Made by a program: the position numbers and the translations under genes
Part shown: positions 9,924-19,238 of the stretch, piece after piece
Layout: each line of letters starts with the position of its first letter
Numbering within the stretch: position 1 is the first letter of the stretch
Notes under the pieces: generated by a model
Databases searched by the model: none
Told to the model about the DNA's origin: nothing
The model's input: only the letters and a program-made list of their open reading frames with translations
Assembly: GCA_001516025.1 (NCBI GenBank)
Contig: LOEU01000037.1
Location: 124,001 to 188,000 of the forward strand
Direction of reading: 5' to 3'
Source: a bacterium BRH_c32
GTDB taxonomy: Bacteria > Bacteroidota > Ignavibacteria > Ignavibacteriales > Melioribacteraceae
DNA: 64,000 bases

Positions 9924-11459
9924 TTAATGAGGAATTGTAATTGTAAAACAGCAGCCGGAAGGAATTAAATTTTCTACATCAATATTCCAGCCGCATCTTT
10001 GTTTCGATATTTCATAAGCAATATAACATCCGTATCCCCCGCCATATTTCGGATTTGTTTTGGTTGTTACATTTTCCCAAAATAATTTTTTTATCCCCTT
10101 TTCATCTTTTTCTAATAGTTCTTCGCTAATACCTTTCCCATTATCGCTTATTTTTAGTTTAGTAACATTAGTTGCCAGATTATAAGAGGTTTCAATTACA
10201 ACTTTCACTAATTTATCGGAAGCGTGATCTATCGAGTTTTGTATTAATGGTTCAACTATCTCCCAAATTACAAATTCATTTATAGGAACAAGAGGGACAT
10301 TAGGATCTAAATCTAATGATATTTCAAAAGAGGAACTTTTTGTCGAATTTCTATTAAATATGTTATCTACTAGAAATCTGAGCACATTATTTGGATCGGT
10401 TCTAAATACAGGATTTCTGATTGTCTGAATAGGAGGATCATACCATTTCATATCATAAATAACGCGTGAGACAAAATTAGAATATTTAGTTACTCTATCT
10501 TTTACTTCATGTATATTCGTTTCATTCAATTTTCTAAGATCTTCTTTAATGAAGCCCATAATTTTTTCTGCTTTATGATGAGTGTGATAAATTCGCTTCG
10601 TAAACAAGGCTTCTTTTTCATAATCGATCTGTTTTTTAATATTTGTTTCATGCTCCTCCAGTAAAAGCTTTTGCGCTTCATCTCTTTCTTTTACTGTATA
10701 AGTGGAGATATAATACATAGCAAGAAGACCCAACAAAAATAATGCTGAATAAATGATTGATGTCTCTTCATAATTAGTTACAATCTCTTTTGTAATAAAA
10801 GAAAGATCAGGGGTGCTCTTCATATAAAGCGATCCAAGAAATTTACCGCCCGGAGTAAATGGTACAAATGTATAATAGGTTTTATCATTACGATATAAAT
10901 TCACTAAATGCTCTTTACTAATCATTTCATCTTTATGCTGCTTATATAAAGTTAAAGCCGAAGAAAAATTGAGAGAATCTTTTATCTGAATTTCTTTTTT
11001 CTCAAAAATAAATTCATACAATAATCTTCCATCTTTTATTGGATATAACTTATTATCCTTATCAATAATTAAAATAATTTCTTCCACATTTTGCTGTAGA
11101 AGTTGTTGATTAAGAGTAGCATCAAAAAATTGAATTATTTTTCTTTTTTCTTCTTCAGATATATTCTTCCTCAAACTAGCGGTTTCAAATAAAAGCTCAA
11201 GCGTTGTAGTTGATTGATTAGTAAACCTTTCCGCAGAATGTTTTTGATACCATTCTTGAGTATTGTCCACAAAATCTTTTAATGAGGTTTTATGGATCAT
11301 TGATAAAATAATTTGGAATACAATTAATCCAATAAAAAGGACAGTGAGATGCCTAAACTCAAAATGGTACTGCTTAAGATTATCAATTAATTTATTTTTT
11401 TTATTCACTTGGTTACTTCTATAAAGGGTTTTTAATATTTTGTTTTTTATAAACTTCAT
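9924..11459 (-). CDS. Membrane sensor histidine kinase
   Basis: The protein has two membrane helices flanking a roughly 170-residue extracytoplasmic sensor, a charged helical stretch and a HATPase domain. Visible boxes are N (E-P-L-I-Q-N-S-I-D-H-A), G1 (D-N-G-K-G-I) and G2 (Y-G-G-G-Y-G-C-Y-I-A). The phospho-acceptor region is not a textbook H-box; the candidate is in Y-H-T-H-H-K-A-E-K-I. I chose ATG at 11459 (about 511 codons), which overlaps the upstream isomerase gene by 41 bases. A GTG at 11408, just after that gene's stop, is an equally possible start; the open frame also runs further up to 11537, which is unlikely. It presumably phosphorylates the NtrC-type regulator encoded next. Confidence 0.85.
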   Translation of the reverse strand: MKFIKNKILKTLYRSNQVNKKNKLIDNLKQYHFEFRHLTVLFIGLIVFQIILSMIHKTSLKDFVDNTQEWYQKHSAERFTNQSTTTLELLFETASLRKNISEEEKRKIIQFFDATLNQQLLQQNVEEIILIIDKDNKLYPIKDGRLLYEFIFEKKEIQIKDSLNFSSALTLYKQHKDEMISKEHLVNLYRNDKTYYTFVPFTPGGKFLGSLYMKSTPDLSFITKEIVTNYEETSIIYSALFLLGLLAMYYISTYTVKERDEAQKLLLEEHETNIKKQIDYEKEALFTKRIYHTHHKAEKIMGFIKEDLRKLNETNIHEVKDRVTKYSNFVSRVIYDMKWYDPPIQTIRNPVFRTDPNNVLRFLVDNIFNRNSTKSSSFEISLDLDPNVPLVPINEFVIWEIVEPLIQNSIDHASDKLVKVVIETSYNLATNVTKLKISDNGKGISEELLEKDEKGIKKLFWENVTTKTNPKYGGGYGCYIAYEISKQRCGWNIDVENLIPSGCCFTITIPH

Positions 11460-13248
11460 ACCAATTAGAGAAAAGCGGAGTATAAGGAACGGCGAGCATT
11501 TGACCGCCAAAACCATATCGCCTAAAAACAACAACATTTATATCTGTAACTTTAAGATCAGATAATTCTTTAGTATTAATTTTAACGCCTTTTTTTGATG
11601 CTAAAGATGCAACGTCATTTTCTAATCTATCATAAAGTTTTTTACTTTTTAATATCCCTTTTATATCAGATTCAGCTTCTTCATAAGTAGCTGGCGAACT
11701 TAATGATTCTTGTTTAGAATCAGATAGCATAATTATCGAATACCCTTCATTATAAGCAATAGGCCCTATATAATCACCTTCTTTCATTGAAGATAGAGTC
11801 TTAGAATAAAGACTGTTTTCGGATGATGAAATATATCCTATGTCTCCATTTTTAATTTTAATCGAATCAACATCGTGATATTTGGAAGCTACCTCTCCAA
11901 AATCTTTCCCTGATTCTAATTCTTTTAATGCGGCTTCTATCTTTAATAAATCTTTTGAATATATTTCACTGATTCTATATTGCATTGGTTTTTCAAAAGT
12001 ATGATTCGTTTTATTATAAAATGCCAATGCCTCCTCACTGGATACATCTTCGGTTTTATAAATCAGGGACATATATCTTTGAGACAAGTAAAATGTTCTC
12101 CATGATTCAATATCGTTTTTAATTTCAGGCAGATCTTGATAACCTCGTTTTACTGCTTCTCGTTCCAATAATTTATTTTGAATATAATTTTGAACAATAT
12201 AATTTAATTTCCCTCGAATCGAAGATATATCAATATTGTAAACATCAAAATTTTCCATGATTAAGAAATAGATAAATGATTCAAGACTAATCGGGCTTGA
12301 AGAAAACTTTACAAAAATACTTTGCAATTCATCTTTTGAAAATGAATTTATTATCTCAAAAAAATCTTTTTCTAATAGAAATTTTCTTTCATCTTCTTTT
12401 CCTAATTCACTCTCTTTCTTTTTAGAATATTGTTCTTTAATTTTTTCAGCTAGTTCAACAAAGATTTTCGTATCGACATTTACAACTATATCCCTGAAAA
12501 ATTTTGAATAAAACTCTTGATATAAAGAATCCTCTTTTCTTGTTTGAATTACTGATCGGATTGAGGATTTTTCTGAATCGGTTAAATCGCTATTAATAGT
12601 TTTATCGTAAAGTTTGCAAATGTAATATCCTTCTTTCAGCTTAATTGGTTTAGTAAATTCACCCCCTGATAATTTATATATTTCGTTTTCAATATCAGGA
12701 TGCATTTTGCCAAAAGTTACTTCGGCAAGAGCAAGTTGTTCATTGTTTTCGTCTCTTAATGAAAGAAGTGAATCAAAAGATGCACCGTTTTGTAATAATT
12801 TATATACTTCATTGATTTCAGTTTCGGAAGTAGAGAATAAAAATTTAATTTTTAATTTTTGTGATATTCTTTTTTTGCCTTCTTCCCAATCAGATTGTTT
12901 AATCACTACTTTTTCTTTTACTTCTTTAAAATAAAGAGCATCCCTCAAATAGATATTTTTTATGTAATCCTCGATTGATTTAAATTCCTTAAGAGTATCT
13001 ATTTTATTTTTAAGAGCCTCTTTTGCAATTAATTTTTCTGCAATAAGAGTAAGAAGAAAATCTTTTTTCATATCAGGATTAGAAATATCTTTTTGTTTAT
13101 TGGCATGAGGAGTTAATTCATATCTTTTTAAAAATTCTTGTGTTGTAATCTTAATATCTCCTACCTCGGCTAATACTTTACTATTCTGAGCATTTGCTTT
13201 TAGAGAGAATAAACTAATTATTAGAATTAATAAAACTACTTTTTGCAT
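11419..13248 (-). CDS. SurA-like periplasmic peptidyl-prolyl isomerase (two parvulin domains)
   Basis: This 609-residue exported protein has a signal peptide ending near A-N-A-Q. It has a SurA/PpiD-type N-terminal chaperone region (V-L-A-E-V-G-D-I-K-I-T-T-Q-E-F, about 22-120) and a degenerate parvulin domain (about 130-215). A central helical region follows, then a better conserved parvulin domain (about 385-500, Y-R-I-S-E-I-Y, G-K-D-F-G-E-V-A-S-K-Y-H-D, N-G-D-I-G-Y-I). Family members fold outer-membrane beta-barrels and secreted proteins in the periplasm. It is the first gene of the kinase/regulator/glycosidase/symporter block, and it precedes genes for a TonB receptor and several T9SS cargoes that would need such help. 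Confidence 0.85.
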   Translation of the reverse strand: MQKVVLLILIISLFSLKANAQNSKVLAEVGDIKITTQEFLKRYELTPHANKQKDISNPDMKKDFLLTLIAEKLIAKEALKNKIDTLKEFKSIEDYIKNIYLRDALYFKEVKEKVVIKQSDWEEGKKRISQKLKIKFLFSTSETEINEVYKLLQNGASFDSLLSLRDENNEQLALAEVTFGKMHPDIENEIYKLSGGEFTKPIKLKEGYYICKLYDKTINSDLTDSEKSSIRSVIQTRKEDSLYQEFYSKFFRDIVVNVDTKIFVELAEKIKEQYSKKKESELGKEDERKFLLEKDFFEIINSFSKDELQSIFVKFSSSPISLESFIYFLIMENFDVYNIDISSIRGKLNYIVQNYIQNKLLEREAVKRGYQDLPEIKNDIESWRTFYLSQRYMSLIYKTEDVSSEEALAFYNKTNHTFEKPMQYRISEIYSKDLLKIEAALKELESGKDFGEVASKYHDVDSIKIKNGDIGYISSSENSLYSKTLSSMKEGDYIGPIAYNEGYSIIMLSDSKQESLSSPATYEEAESDIKGILKSKKLYDRLENDVASLASKKGVKINTKELSDLKVTDINVVVFRRYGFGGQMLAVPYTPLFSNWYEVYKKQNIKNPL

Positions 13249-13310
13249 AAATTTCCTAAAAATTGATCTTTAAAAATAAATCTTAGATACATAGATAACA
13301 TTTTTAAAAT

Positions 13311-13337
13311 AAAAAAGGGATGCCAAAATGACACCCC
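13311..13337 (-). terminator. Rho-independent terminator after the giant repeat protein gene
   Basis: On the minus strand GGGGTGTC / GGCATCCC form an 8-bp stem (two wobbles) with a TTTT loop, followed by TTTTTTATTTT. It lies 27 bases after the stop of the 1925-codon gene and before the isomerase gene. Confidence 0.8.
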
Positions 13338-13363
13338 TTTTTTTTAAAATAGTGTTATTAAAC

Positions 13364-16300
13364 CTACTTCATCAACATCATTTTTTTAACGGCATTAAAT
13401 GATTTACCGTCAATGATTGATTTAGCATTAATAGAATATAGATAAATTCCGGAAGGTAGATTAGTAGCATCCCAGCGGACAAGATGAGTTCCGGCAGGTA
13501 AGGTACCGCCTTCTAATTCTGCAATCTTTTCTCCGATTAAATTGAAGATACTAATGTGTACTTCACTTTCAAAAGGAAGACCGAAGCGAATTGATGTACT
13601 CGGATTGAACGGATTAGGATAATTTTGGTCAAGTACATATTCAGTAGGAATTATTTCAAGTTCTTCGACGTCAGTCATAATTATCTTGATTTCAAATTCG
13701 TTACTGAATTTAGAGACAACATCACCAGCGATAGCAGAAACTCTATAAGTATAAGTTTCATTTGAATTTGGTACGTTATCAATATACGTAACTATATCTT
13801 TCTCTACCATAATTAATTGCTTAAATGTTGGATCAGCTAAAGATTTTTTTTCGATTTTATACTTAAGCTCTTTCTTAGAATTATCTTTCCAGGTAAGAGT
13901 AATCTTATATGCGCTTTCAGTCGCTAATAATTCAGAAGGAGAAATCAAACCCGTTTTTACTTCTGAATATGCTGTAAATGATGAATTGCCCTCTGCATTA
14001 AACGCATATACTCGGTAAGTGTAATTGGTAATCTCATCAGCCTTTTTATCAATATATGTATCAAGATTAGCATCAACTGAATCGATTGTAATGAAAGTGT
14101 TAGCACCTTCAATTCTTCTTTGAATTACAAAACCGAGTTCAATTTTAGAATTATCTTTCCATTTTAGAGTAATTGCATTATTATCACCAAGCTTAGTAGA
14201 AAATTCTGAAGGAGCGATAACAACAGCAACAGGAGCAACAGCAACCGTAGAAACAGAAACACCTTCATCATTAAATCCCATTATCCTATATGCATATTTG
14301 CCACCTTCAACTGTTTTTGAATCAACATATTGAGTGCTATTTGCAGGGATTGTGTCAATTGGAACAAAAACACCTACTGCGACAGAACTAAAATATCTAT
14401 CCTTAATAGAGCTATTTCCTCCACCTTCGTCTCCGGAACGTTCAACGATAAATCCATCTTCATTATTGGAATTATCCTCCCATTTAACAATTAGTTCACC
14501 ATTATCACCCGGTTCTACGTTCATATTTGAGGGTGGTGTTATATTTTTTGTCGGCATAAGCACAACCGCTAATCTATATGGGGAATTAATCGTTCCTTTA
14601 ACGGCTTTAATTCTATATTCATAGAGTGTATTTTCTGTTAAACCTGCATCCTGATATGAAATAACATTTGCACTCAAAGTAGCAATTACAGAAAATGTTG
14701 AACCGGTCTCTACTTTCCTTCTTTCAAGGACAAATCCGGTTTCATTATTAGAATTATCTTGCCATTCCACTAAAACAGAATCAACTGAATTAGCAATTGC
14801 AGAAACAGGACTTGGAGCTAGTACGGTATCGAGAGTTGTGAATTTAAAAATAGCAGAATAATTACTTTCACCACCAACATTATATGCTTTTACTCTCCAG
14901 AAATATGATTTATTATATTCAAGACCTGAAACGCCATACTTGGTTTCAGTTAAATTTTGTTCTGCTTTTAATAATGGTTGGAACGCTATATTATCAGCAA
15001 ATTCAATTTTATAATAAGAAGCTCTTGGAGCAGCATTCCACACAAGATTAACGTTACGGCTAACATTTGTCCCGTTATCACCCGGAGTTGCTAAGTTTGG
15101 AACATCCGGAGCCGCAATTATAGTCTTGAATCTTCTAATACCGGACCAAGCACTATTAGCGGTACCATCTGCACCTCTAGCTCTCCAATAATAAGTCATA
15201 TCATTTTCTAGTCCATCAACTTGACTAAAATTATTTGATAAACCAACGAGTGAAATATCAACTGTAGCGAAGGTTGAATCTTTTGATATTTGCAGATGAT
15301 AAGATGTAGCACCAACAGATTTATCCCATTGGAATAGAATGCTTTTAGGTTGGAACATAGCACGATCATTAGGAGATTTTAATACCGGAGGAAGTATATC
15401 AACTACAAGGATATTTGCACTAAACCCACTAAATGTAGCCCCTTTAACTTCGACAATATGATTTGTACCAACGACCATAGTTACTGTTATGGTAGTAGTT
15501 ACTTTTCCATTTGCGTCTGTAGTATCAGCAAGTGGAGCTACAACACCGCCATTATCTGTTAAGAAGGAAACTACTTGCCCGGCTAGTGCAATTGGGTTAT
15601 TATTTTTATCAGCAATTTGTCCTGTGATTAATGTTGTTCCGCCTTTGATTACCGAATAACTATCTGCTTTTACTAAATATTTGGCAGGCGGACCAGCTTT
15701 GGTTGTAACTTTTGGAGAATCTCCTTTTAATGCAGGAGTGGAATTATCTGTTGCTGTGATAATATGTTCGGTTAGTGCTTTGGTATTAGTTGTAAATTTT
15801 GCATCTGCTAAACCATTAGCATTAGTTTTTGACTTAAAAATATCCAGAGCCATTCCCGGAGCTGCATCAGGTAAACCAAATGATCCACCATTTGTACTCG
15901 TCCATGTAATCTCTTTATCTGCGATTTTAACAATATTATCATATTTATCCGTTAATTGTGCCTTTACATCTATATCATTTCCGGCAATTGGATTATAGTC
16001 AGTTGCGGTTACAATATATTTTGAAGGATCGTCCGGAACTACAACAATATTTCCGCTTTTACCGGTAAGAGGTGTAGGACTCGTATTATCAGTAGCATTT
16101 ACTTCATGAGTTGTGGCAGAAACCTGAGCTACATTGAAAACTACGGCTGCTTTACCGGTTGCATCTGTGTTTGAAGTTGCAGATGCGAAACTTCCGCCTG
16201 TTGCTCCTGTACCGCCTGTTTTGCTCCAGGTAACAATTTTACCCGATGTAGGAACATTATTTTCAAATTGATCTTTTAATTGTGCAGTTACATTAATTTG

Positions 16301-19141
16301 TTTTCCTGCCTTTGGCAATGTATCTGAAGCAGTAACTAAATACTTTATGGCAATATCCGGTTTAACCGTAATTTCAGGACTTGTACCTGTAATCGAAGGA
16401 GAAGTTGAAGGGATAGTTGCAGTAACTGTATGTTTTGTTCCTGAAACTATTACAACTTGAAAATTAACGGTTACCATTCCCGTAGCATCAGTTAAATACT
16501 TAGCCGGAGTTAATTCCGGGCTACCACTTGCCGGGGGATCAAAAACGCCACCATTCGTAGAAGTAAAAGAAACTTCTCTCCCTGCTTCGGGAGCATTATT
16601 ATTATACTGATCTTTTAATTGAGCAGTAACTGCAACTTTTGTATTAGCGATAGGATCAGCTTTATCAAGTGTTACTGCGAATTTAGAAGCTGCAGCGGAT
16701 TTAATCGTCATCTCCTCGCTTTGCCCGGTTAGCGCGGTCGGAGCAGTGTTATCAGTCGCTGTAATTTTATGTTTATTCCCTGCAATGGTTCCCGCAGTAA
16801 ATAATACAATTGCTTTTCCATCCGCATTTGTTAGAGTTTTAGCTTGAGCAAAAGTGCCGCCTCCGGTAGTACTCCAAGTTACTTCTTTCCCTGCAGTTGA
16901 ATGAGGGTTATTTCCATCATCTACCAATTGAGCAGTTACCGTAACTTGTGAACCGGCAGCAGGATTATTTGTGCTGAGTGTAACTAAATATTTTGCAGGC
17001 GGTCCTGAAACAGTTTTTATTTTAGGACTATCTCCCGTTAATGCAGGGGTTGAATCGTCCGTAGCAGTAATAATATGTTCTGTATTAGGAACGTTCTTGG
17101 TTGTAAATACAACAGTTGCTTTTCCGGTTGCATTTGTTGTAGATGTAGGTGATGAGAAAGTTCCATTATTAGTACTAGTCCATGTAATGATTTTCCCATT
17201 TAATGAAACAGGGTTTTTTAATGCATCCACCGCTTGTGCTGTTATCTTAACAGTATCTCCATTAACAGGTCCATATTTTGTGGCAGTAACATCATAAGCA
17301 ACAGCTGCACCGGCTTTAGTAATGATGTTAGGAGTAGTACCCGTTAAAAGAGCCACATCTGTTGCTTTTACATTCTGGGTAACACCGGCTTTTTCATCTA
17401 CCGTAAATGTAACAGTAGCTTTTCCGGTTGCATCTGTTGTACTTGTTGGAGAACTAAAAGTACCTTTGGTACCTCCTGTGTAGCTCCATGTAACTGTTTT
17501 AGCTGTAGGTGTTGCAATAATATTTCCATAAATATCTGTTAATTGCGCATCAATTGTAACATTGGTATTTACAGTCGGGTTAGCATCTGATGATGTAACC
17601 ATATACTTATTAGCATCATTTGGCGTTACGCCAATATTTCCTGTCGTCCCTGTATTTGCAGGGGTAGAATTATCTGTTCCGGTTACTGTATGAACAATGC
17701 CGGAAGCTTGTGCAACAGTGAAAACAACCGTTGCCACACCATTTGCATTTGTAGTAGAATTAGCAGAAGCAAATTTACCCCCCACATCACCGTCAATTCC
17801 ACCGGTTTTTGACCATGTAATAACATTACCTGAAGTAGCCACATCATTATCAAAAGCATCTCTTAATTGAGCGGTAATTGTAACATTGGAACCTGCTTTT
17901 GCAGCAGCTAAATTTGATACTACATTCAATTTAGCAATCGGTCCGGGAACTACAGTAACTTCAGGACTGTTCCCTGTGATTGGTGTAGTTGGAACTTCTG
18001 CTGTGAAAACGTGTTTTGTACCGGCAGTTTGACTTACTTTAAAATCAACCGCGGATTTACCATCGGCATCAGTTTTTATACTTGCACCATCAGCACTGCC
18101 ACTTGAAGGAAGCACTAAAGTAGCTCCATTCGTTGCAGTCCAAGTAACAGACCGATCGGCTTCCGCTACATTATTACTATACTGATCTTGAAGTTGCCCT
18201 GTAACTCTAAGATTAGCACCTGCAGCAGGAGAATTTGTAGCATTAGTAACGCTAAATTTTGTAGCGGCTCCTGCTTTTACAATTATATTATCACTTGTTT
18301 TATTAATTGCACCCGATGCAGCTTTAATTGTGTGAGTAACACCTGCAGTGGTAGCAACTGTTAGATCAACAACTGCCTTACCGTTGGCATCAGTATTTGT
18401 AGAAGATGCACTAAGAGCAGCACCCGCACCAGTTGTTGTCCAATTGACTGCTGTTCCTGCCGTAGCAAATGGACGATCATATTGATCCTGAAGTTGTGCT
18501 TCAACGGTTTGTTTATTACCTGCTGCGGGATTAAGGTTTGGTACTGTTAAACCTATTTTACTTACTGATAAATCAGGTAGATTATAAGTTACTTTCCAAT
18601 CGAATGTAAAAGGAGAAGATAGATCAAGATTATAACCGGTGAAAAGTTCCATTCCATCAGTTAGCGTAAAAGTACCTTTACCCGTCAAAGTTTGTTGAAA
18701 AAGGATATAGCTTAAAGTAACTGAAACATTAGCAGGTATATCATAATCAATTGAAATGTTAGTAGTCCCTGCAACATAATCTCCTGCTTGGAATGAAATC
18801 TTATGAAGTTTTGGAGAAGCTCCGGATTTTAGAGTTTCTGTTCCCGGTCTAATATCAGTTAATGTCCCATCAGAACCTACCTTAAATCTAATATCGATTA
18901 CTCCACCGGGAGGTAATGGTGGTAATGATACTTCACCCAATTTATCCAAAGCGTCAATAGCATCGGTAGCTCTTGAATCAATACCATAAAACAGATTAAA
19001 TGTTTTTGTTGGATCGCTATTGGATTTAATTGTGAGAGGTATTTTAAGCAGCGGGCCATTGCCCGTGAAATCAAATGATTGCGCAAGAAGAGAATTGCTC
19101 GTAATAATAACGAACAAAACAAATAGAATTTTCTTCCACAT
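13364..19141 (-). CDS. Giant T9SS-exported surface protein with 10 bacterial Ig-like (Big_1) and 6 FnIII domains
   Basis: This 1925-residue protein has a signal peptide (ending S-L-L-A-Q). An N-terminal module of about 175 residues contains A-T-D-A-I-D, L-P-P-L-P-P-G-G and D-I-R-F. Ten consecutive invasin/intimin-like Big_1 repeats of about 105 residues follow (about 195-1250), each with a pattern like A-G-x-x-V-x-x-x-A-Q-L-x-D-x-x-x-N and W-[ST]-x-T-x-G-G. Then come six FnIII-like domains (about 1250-1835, several with W-x-D-N-S) and a C-terminal T9SS sorting domain (N-Y-P-N-P-F-N-P-S-T, ending KKMMLMK). The architecture suggests a long adhesive fibre or spacer on the cell surface. No enzymatic motif is seen. 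The Big_1 units are similar but not identical at the DNA level. Confidence 0.85.
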   Translation of the reverse strand: MWKKILFVLFVIITSNSLLAQSFDFTGNGPLLKIPLTIKSNSDPTKTFNLFYGIDSRATDAIDALDKLGEVSLPPLPPGGVIDIRFKVGSDGTLTDIRPGTETLKSGASPKLHKISFQAGDYVAGTTNISIDYDIPANVSVTLSYILFQQTLTGKGTFTLTDGMELFTGYNLDLSSPFTFDWKVTYNLPDLSVSKIGLTVPNLNPAAGNKQTVEAQLQDQYDRPFATAGTAVNWTTTGAGAALSASSTNTDANGKAVVDLTVATTAGVTHTIKAASGAINKTSDNIIVKAGAATKFSVTNATNSPAAGANLRVTGQLQDQYSNNVAEADRSVTWTATNGATLVLPSSGSADGASIKTDADGKSAVDFKVSQTAGTKHVFTAEVPTTPITGNSPEVTVVPGPIAKLNVVSNLAAAKAGSNVTITAQLRDAFDNDVATSGNVITWSKTGGIDGDVGGKFASANSTTNANGVATVVFTVAQASGIVHTVTGTDNSTPANTGTTGNIGVTPNDANKYMVTSSDANPTVNTNVTIDAQLTDIYGNIIATPTAKTVTWSYTGGTKGTFSSPTSTTDATGKATVTFTVDEKAGVTQNVKATDVALLTGTTPNIITKAGAAVAYDVTATKYGPVNGDTVKITAQAVDALKNPVSLNGKIITWTSTNNGTFSSPTSTTNATGKATVVFTTKNVPNTEHIITATDDSTPALTGDSPKIKTVSGPPAKYLVTLSTNNPAAGSQVTVTAQLVDDGNNPHSTAGKEVTWSTTGGGTFAQAKTLTNADGKAIVLFTAGTIAGNKHKITATDNTAPTALTGQSEEMTIKSAAASKFAVTLDKADPIANTKVAVTAQLKDQYNNNAPEAGREVSFTSTNGGVFDPPASGSPELTPAKYLTDATGMVTVNFQVVIVSGTKHTVTATIPSTSPSITGTSPEITVKPDIAIKYLVTASDTLPKAGKQINVTAQLKDQFENNVPTSGKIVTWSKTGGTGATGGSFASATSNTDATGKAAVVFNVAQVSATTHEVNATDNTSPTPLTGKSGNIVVVPDDPSKYIVTATDYNPIAGNDIDVKAQLTDKYDNIVKIADKEITWTSTNGGSFGLPDAAPGMALDIFKSKTNANGLADAKFTTNTKALTEHIITATDNSTPALKGDSPKVTTKAGPPAKYLVKADSYSVIKGGTTLITGQIADKNNNPIALAGQVVSFLTDNGGVVAPLADTTDANGKVTTTITVTMVVGTNHIVEVKGATFSGFSANILVVDILPPVLKSPNDRAMFQPKSILFQWDKSVGATSYHLQISKDSTFATVDISLVGLSNNFSQVDGLENDMTYYWRARGADGTANSAWSGIRRFKTIIAAPDVPNLATPGDNGTNVSRNVNLVWNAAPRASYYKIEFADNIAFQPLLKAEQNLTETKYGVSGLEYNKSYFWRVKAYNVGGESNYSAIFKFTTLDTVLAPSPVSAIANSVDSVLVEWQDNSNNETGFVLERRKVETGSTFSVIATLSANVISYQDAGLTENTLYEYRIKAVKGTINSPYRLAVVLMPTKNITPPSNMNVEPGDNGELIVKWEDNSNNEDGFIVERSGDEGGGNSSIKDRYFSSVAVGVFVPIDTIPANSTQYVDSKTVEGGKYAYRIMGFNDEGVSVSTVAVAPVAVVIAPSEFSTKLGDNNAITLKWKDNSKIELGFVIQRRIEGANTFITIDSVDANLDTYIDKKADEITNYTYRVYAFNAEGNSSFTAYSEVKTGLISPSELLATESAYKITLTWKDNSKKELKYKIEKKSLADPTFKQLIMVEKDIVTYIDNVPNSNETYTYRVSAIAGDVVSKFSNEFEIKIIMTDVEELEIIPTEYVLDQNYPNPFNPSTSIRFGLPFESEVHISIFNLIGEKIAELEGGTLPAGTHLVRWDATNLPSGIYLYSINAKSIIDGKSFNAVKKMMLMK

Positions 19142-19238
19142 AATAAGCGCCCCTTATTTTTATGATGAAAATATTTTTACAGCCACGTGTTTTTGTCTTT
19201 CGGTAATTTAATTACTAAATAAGACTTAATCAACTTAT

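Noticed and set aside
11419-11537. Histidine kinase starting at the far upstream ATG (11537)
   Set aside because: It would overlap the isomerase gene by 119 bases and add a sequence that looks like an out-of-frame shadow; 11459 or 11408 are more likely.
8423-13363. Possible sigma-54 (-24/-12) promoters near the NtrC-type regulator block
   Set aside because: No GG-N10-GC pair with a reasonable surround was found by eye in the short gaps, so no promoter is reported.
13364-18560. Large open frames on the plus strand opposite the giant repeat protein and long frames opposite other genes
   Set aside because: They mirror the repeat periodicity of the real gene and have no signal peptide, domain or ribosome site.
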